Below the pieces are notes generated by a model. It searched no databases, was not told where the DNA came from, and saw nothing but the letters and a program-made list of their open reading frames with translations. 64,000 bases of DNA from Poseidonibacter ostreae (lineage in GTDB: Bacteria > Campylobacterota > Campylobacteria > Campylobacterales > Arcobacteraceae), in NCBI RefSeq assembly GCF_009208055.1, contig NZ_WFKI01000006.1, positions 37,824 to 101,823 on the forward strand, written 5' to 3'. The position numbers and the translations under genes are program-made. Positions 61,661 to 64,000 of the stretch are shown here, piece after piece; the stretch's first letter is position 1, and each line of letters starts with the position of its first letter.

Positions 61661-63367
61661 ATGCAAGAAACAGCTCTTAAAATATTGAAAACTGGTCAAA
61701 ATGTTTTTTTAACAGGATCAGCAGGTACAGGTAAAACACATATATTAAATGAATTTGTTTTATATCTAAAGTCACGAAAAATTATTCCAACTATTGTTGC
61801 ACCAACGGGAATTGCAGCATCACATTTAAATGGACAAACTATTCATTCTTATTTTAGCTTAGGAATTAGAGATAGTATTGATGAAAGTTTTATTTCAAAT
61901 TTATTAGATAAAAAGTATCTTCAAACTAGATTTAAAAAACTAAAAATATTAATCATCGATGAAATCTCTATGGTAAGTCCTAATATTTTTAGCTCAATTG
62001 ATAAAATTCTTAAAGCCTTTAAGCAAACTAATAAGCCATTTGGTGGTATTCAAGTGATTCTTTCAGGTGACTTTTTCCAGTTACCTCCAATATCAAAAAA
62101 TATTGATGGAAAAAGATTTGCATGGCAAAGTCCATCGTGGAAAGAGTTAGATTTACAGACTTGTTATCTAGAAAAAAAGTTTAGACAAGATGATAATCAA
62201 CTTATTTTTGTTTTAGATGAAATAAGAAGTGGTCAAGTATCACAAAAAAGTCATGATATTTTAAATGCTAGACTACAAAAAGATTTAGATATAGATTTTA
62301 CACCTACAAAACTTTATACTCATAATATGGATGTTGATAGAATTAATAATGATGAATTAAGAAGTATTGATAAGGAATCACAACTTTTTAAATATACAAG
62401 CGAGGGTGCAAAAGGTAATATTGAAAAGTTATTTAAATCAGCTTTAGTTCAAGAAGAATTAATACTTAAAAAAGATGCTGTTGTAATGTTTATTAAAAAC
62501 AACCCTGAAAAATATTATATAAATGGAACAACTGGTGTAGTAATTGATTTTACAAAAGATGAACAAAAACTTCCAATTGTAAAACTTTCAAATGGTTATG
62601 TCGTAAAAGTAGAATATGAAGATTGGTCAATAGAAAATGATTCAGGAAAAGTTCAAGCAAAAATATCTCAAATACCTCTAAAACTTGCTTGGGCTATTAC
62701 TATTCATAAATCTCAAGGTATGACACTTGATGCTGCACAAATAGATTTATCAAAGACTTTTGAAGTAGGGCAAGGTTATGTAGCTTTATCAAGAATTAAA
62801 AATATTGAAGGGTTAAAACTCATGGGATTTAATGATAATGCCCTAAGTGTTGACCCATTGATATTAAGTATTGATCCTAGAATAAAACAAGCATCAGTAA
62901 AAGCAGCAAATAAAATAGAAGCTTTTGAAGAAAATCAACTAAATGCGATGCAATTATCATACATACAAAAACTTGGTGGAACAATAGACAAGAAAGAGAT
63001 ATATAAAGAAAAAGTATTATTAAGTAAAGAGCCTAAAATAGAAGAAAAAATAGCAAATCATATTAAGACAAAAAACCTAGTTGAAACATCTTCAAATCTT
63101 GAAGATTTAGCAAAAAATGCTGGCTTTACAGTAACAACAATTATGAATCATTTAAGTTTAATTAAAAAAGAGGATATTGATTTTGATATGTCAAAATATA
63201 TGCCAAGTCTAAATACAATTAACCTAGTTAATAAAGCTATTGAGCAAATTAAAGAAACAAATCATGATGAAGATTTTTCAGAAGATGGAAAAATTAGATT
63301 AAAAGCAATATTTACTAAACTTGATGAAAAAATAACTTATAATGATATTAAAATGGCTATTTTATAG
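61661..63367 (+). CDS. Pif1-type SF1B DNA helicase with C-terminal HTH domain
   Basis: A 568-aa helicase with Walker A GSAGTGKT (K25), motif Ia APTGIAA, motif II IIDEIS (D100, E101), SGDFFQLPP (motif III), KSQGMTL and YVALSRIKN (motifs V-VI), all Pif1/RecD-like. The C-terminal ~110 residues (EDLAKNAGFTVTTIMNHLSLI) look like an HTH_40/RQC-like winged helix that many bacterial Pif1-like proteins carry. It probably unwinds structured DNA or R-loops. It follows selO by 41 bases and may be co-transcribed with it. Confidence 0.9.
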   Translation: MQETALKILKTGQNVFLTGSAGTGKTHILNEFVLYLKSRKIIPTIVAPTGIAASHLNGQTIHSYFSLGIRDSIDESFISNLLDKKYLQTRFKKLKILIIDEISMVSPNIFSSIDKILKAFKQTNKPFGGIQVILSGDFFQLPPISKNIDGKRFAWQSPSWKELDLQTCYLEKKFRQDDNQLIFVLDEIRSGQVSQKSHDILNARLQKDLDIDFTPTKLYTHNMDVDRINNDELRSIDKESQLFKYTSEGAKGNIEKLFKSALVQEELILKKDAVVMFIKNNPEKYYINGTTGVVIDFTKDEQKLPIVKLSNGYVVKVEYEDWSIENDSGKVQAKISQIPLKLAWAITIHKSQGMTLDAAQIDLSKTFEVGQGYVALSRIKNIEGLKLMGFNDNALSVDPLILSIDPRIKQASVKAANKIEAFEENQLNAMQLSYIQKLGGTIDKKEIYKEKVLLSKEPKIEEKIANHIKTKNLVETSSNLEDLAKNAGFTVTTIMNHLSLIKKEDIDFDMSKYMPSLNTINLVNKAIEQIKETNHDEDFSEDGKIRLKAIFTKLDEKITYNDIKMAIL

Positions 63368-63442
63368 AAAAGCCCAAATAAGCCTTAAAGAACTTTTGTT
63401 GTACACTTTTATACTAAAAACGTCATATAGAGGAAATATAGA

Positions 63443-63784
63443 GTGAAAAAAATTTTACTTACAAGTTCAATAATAGCAGCAGCCTTATTTTTTAATGGTT
63501 GTGAAGAAAAACAAAATAAAATAAATAGATACTTACAAAACTGGACAGGTGTAAATGGTGTACTTGAAGTTTATGCTGGTGAGAAGTTAATAAAAAGATT
63601 TATAAAAATTGATAAGCTTTCAACTGCAATTTCAACTGATGGTAAAGAGTCAAGAGCATATAGATATGGATATGGTTTCCTAGATGAAAATCTTGATTTT
63701 AAAAAAGATGCAAATGAAAAGAAAGTTTATTTTGAAGTTTCTGATTATTCAACTTATGTATTCTTTGAAAACCCAAATCCGTAG
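63443..63784 (+). CDS. Small putative lipoprotein (113 aa)
   Basis: A GTG start and a signal peptide (MKKILLTSSIIAAALFF) precede the lipobox-like FNGC with cysteine near residue 20. The mature part (94 aa) is a small beta-rich domain (NGVLEVYAGEKLIKRFIKIDKL...YRYGYGFLDENLDF). It is probably anchored by Lgt in the inner or outer membrane. GAGGAAA lies upstream. The family is unknown. It is co-transcribed with the next lipoprotein, four bases downstream. Confidence 0.72.
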   Translation: MKKILLTSSIIAAALFFNGCEEKQNKINRYLQNWTGVNGVLEVYAGEKLIKRFIKIDKLSTAISTDGKESRAYRYGYGFLDENLDFKKDANEKKVYFEVSDYSTYVFFENPNP

Positions 63785-63787
63785 GTA

Positions 63788-63991
63788 ATGCAAATGAAAA
63801 AATATTTATTTTTAATTTTATGTTCATTGTTTTTTTCTTCATGTGCAACATGGACAGGAATAAAACAAGATAGTTCAACTGCATGGGAAGTTATAAAGGA
63901 TTTATCATCTGATACTTGGGAAGTTACAAAAGACACTTCTTCTGATATTTATAATGGAACAAAAGAAAAAGCAGATGAGTTAATGAAGTAG
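63788..63991 (+). CDS. Small repeat lipoprotein (67 aa)
   Basis: The signal peptide ends in the lipobox FSSC (cysteine at about residue 19). After a WTG turn, the mature part contains three related units near an 11-residue period: DSSTAWEVIKD, LSSDTWEVTKD and TSSDIYNGTKE. These would form an amphipathic helix. A second ATG two codons downstream (63794) may be the real start. The repeated tryptophan-valine pattern suggests a structural or envelope-interaction role; the function is unknown. It ends nine bases before the end of the window. Confidence 0.72.
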   Translation: MQMKKYLFLILCSLFFSSCATWTGIKQDSSTAWEVIKDLSSDTWEVTKDTSSDIYNGTKEKADELMK

Positions 63992-64000
63992 TTAAATTTA

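Noticed and set aside
1..64000. CRISPR array, retron or diversity-generating retroelement
   Set aside because: No regularly spaced ~30-base repeats and no reverse transcriptase motif (YxDD) were seen in any protein of the window.

Overview
The window reads as chromosome of a Campylobacterota bacterium, most likely an Arcobacter-type (Arcobacteraceae) species. This is inferred from the very AT-rich sequence, short intergenic gaps, many PAS histidine kinases with an HQWRQPL phosphorylation box, single TATAAT -10 boxes without a clear -35, and the family-level look of RecR, dimeric dUTPase, RsmG and glyS. No rRNA, tRNA or CRISPR array was recognised.

Layout. 1-9.5 kb: end of a MORN/YwqK-like gene, a stand-alone trpB, a frameshifted periplasmic binding-protein gene followed by a CHASE-GGDEF-EAL protein, dnaJ, recR, a sensor kinase and dUTPase. 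9.5-16.2 kb (minus): a gamma-carbonic-anhydrase-like protein and a tight M20 peptidase / ATP-grasp / ATP-grasp-HhH / M14 peptidase cluster, which looks like an undescribed amide-ligase and peptidase pathway. 16.4-32.9 kb: housekeeping (argG, S4-domain gene, trpD, tsaE, lptB, two c-di-GMP proteins, kdsB, polA, a response regulator, lgt, an Fe-S oxidoreductase, hemN, argF). 33-36 kb: anaerobic ribonucleotide reductase, in which the glycyl-radical tail is encoded by its own 54-codon gene between nrdD and nrdG. 36-42.7 kb: a two-component pair, hemB, ribA, rsmG, small genes and glyS.

42.7-52.0 kb is an integrated element inserted at the 3' end of glyS. A 26-bp duplication of the glyS end (25/26 identical, and still coding the same C-terminus) bounds it. 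It carries a tyrosine recombinase, an AlpA/excisionase-like protein, a primase/RecA-like replication protein beside a repeat-rich candidate origin, and a cargo of three unrecognised secreted or membrane proteins. Similar inverted repeats lie just inside both ends. This is the layout of a small satellite-like or plasmid-like mobile island with no visible capsid genes.

52.0-59.8 kb is a second accessory zone: remnants of an sbcD-like and a DUF2779-like gene, an SF1 helicase with a C-terminal nuclease-like domain, a NERD nuclease-like protein, and, on the other strand, a phage-type family B DNA polymerase followed by a UvsW/XPB-like SF2 helicase. The functions are inferred: defence or DNA repair, or domesticated phage replication genes. 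59.9-64 kb returns to ordinary genes: selO, a Pif1-type helicase and two small lipoproteins.

The best candidates for something new are the NrdD split, the ATP-grasp/peptidase cluster, the glyS island with its cargo, and the PolB-helicase pair next to the helicase-NERD pair.
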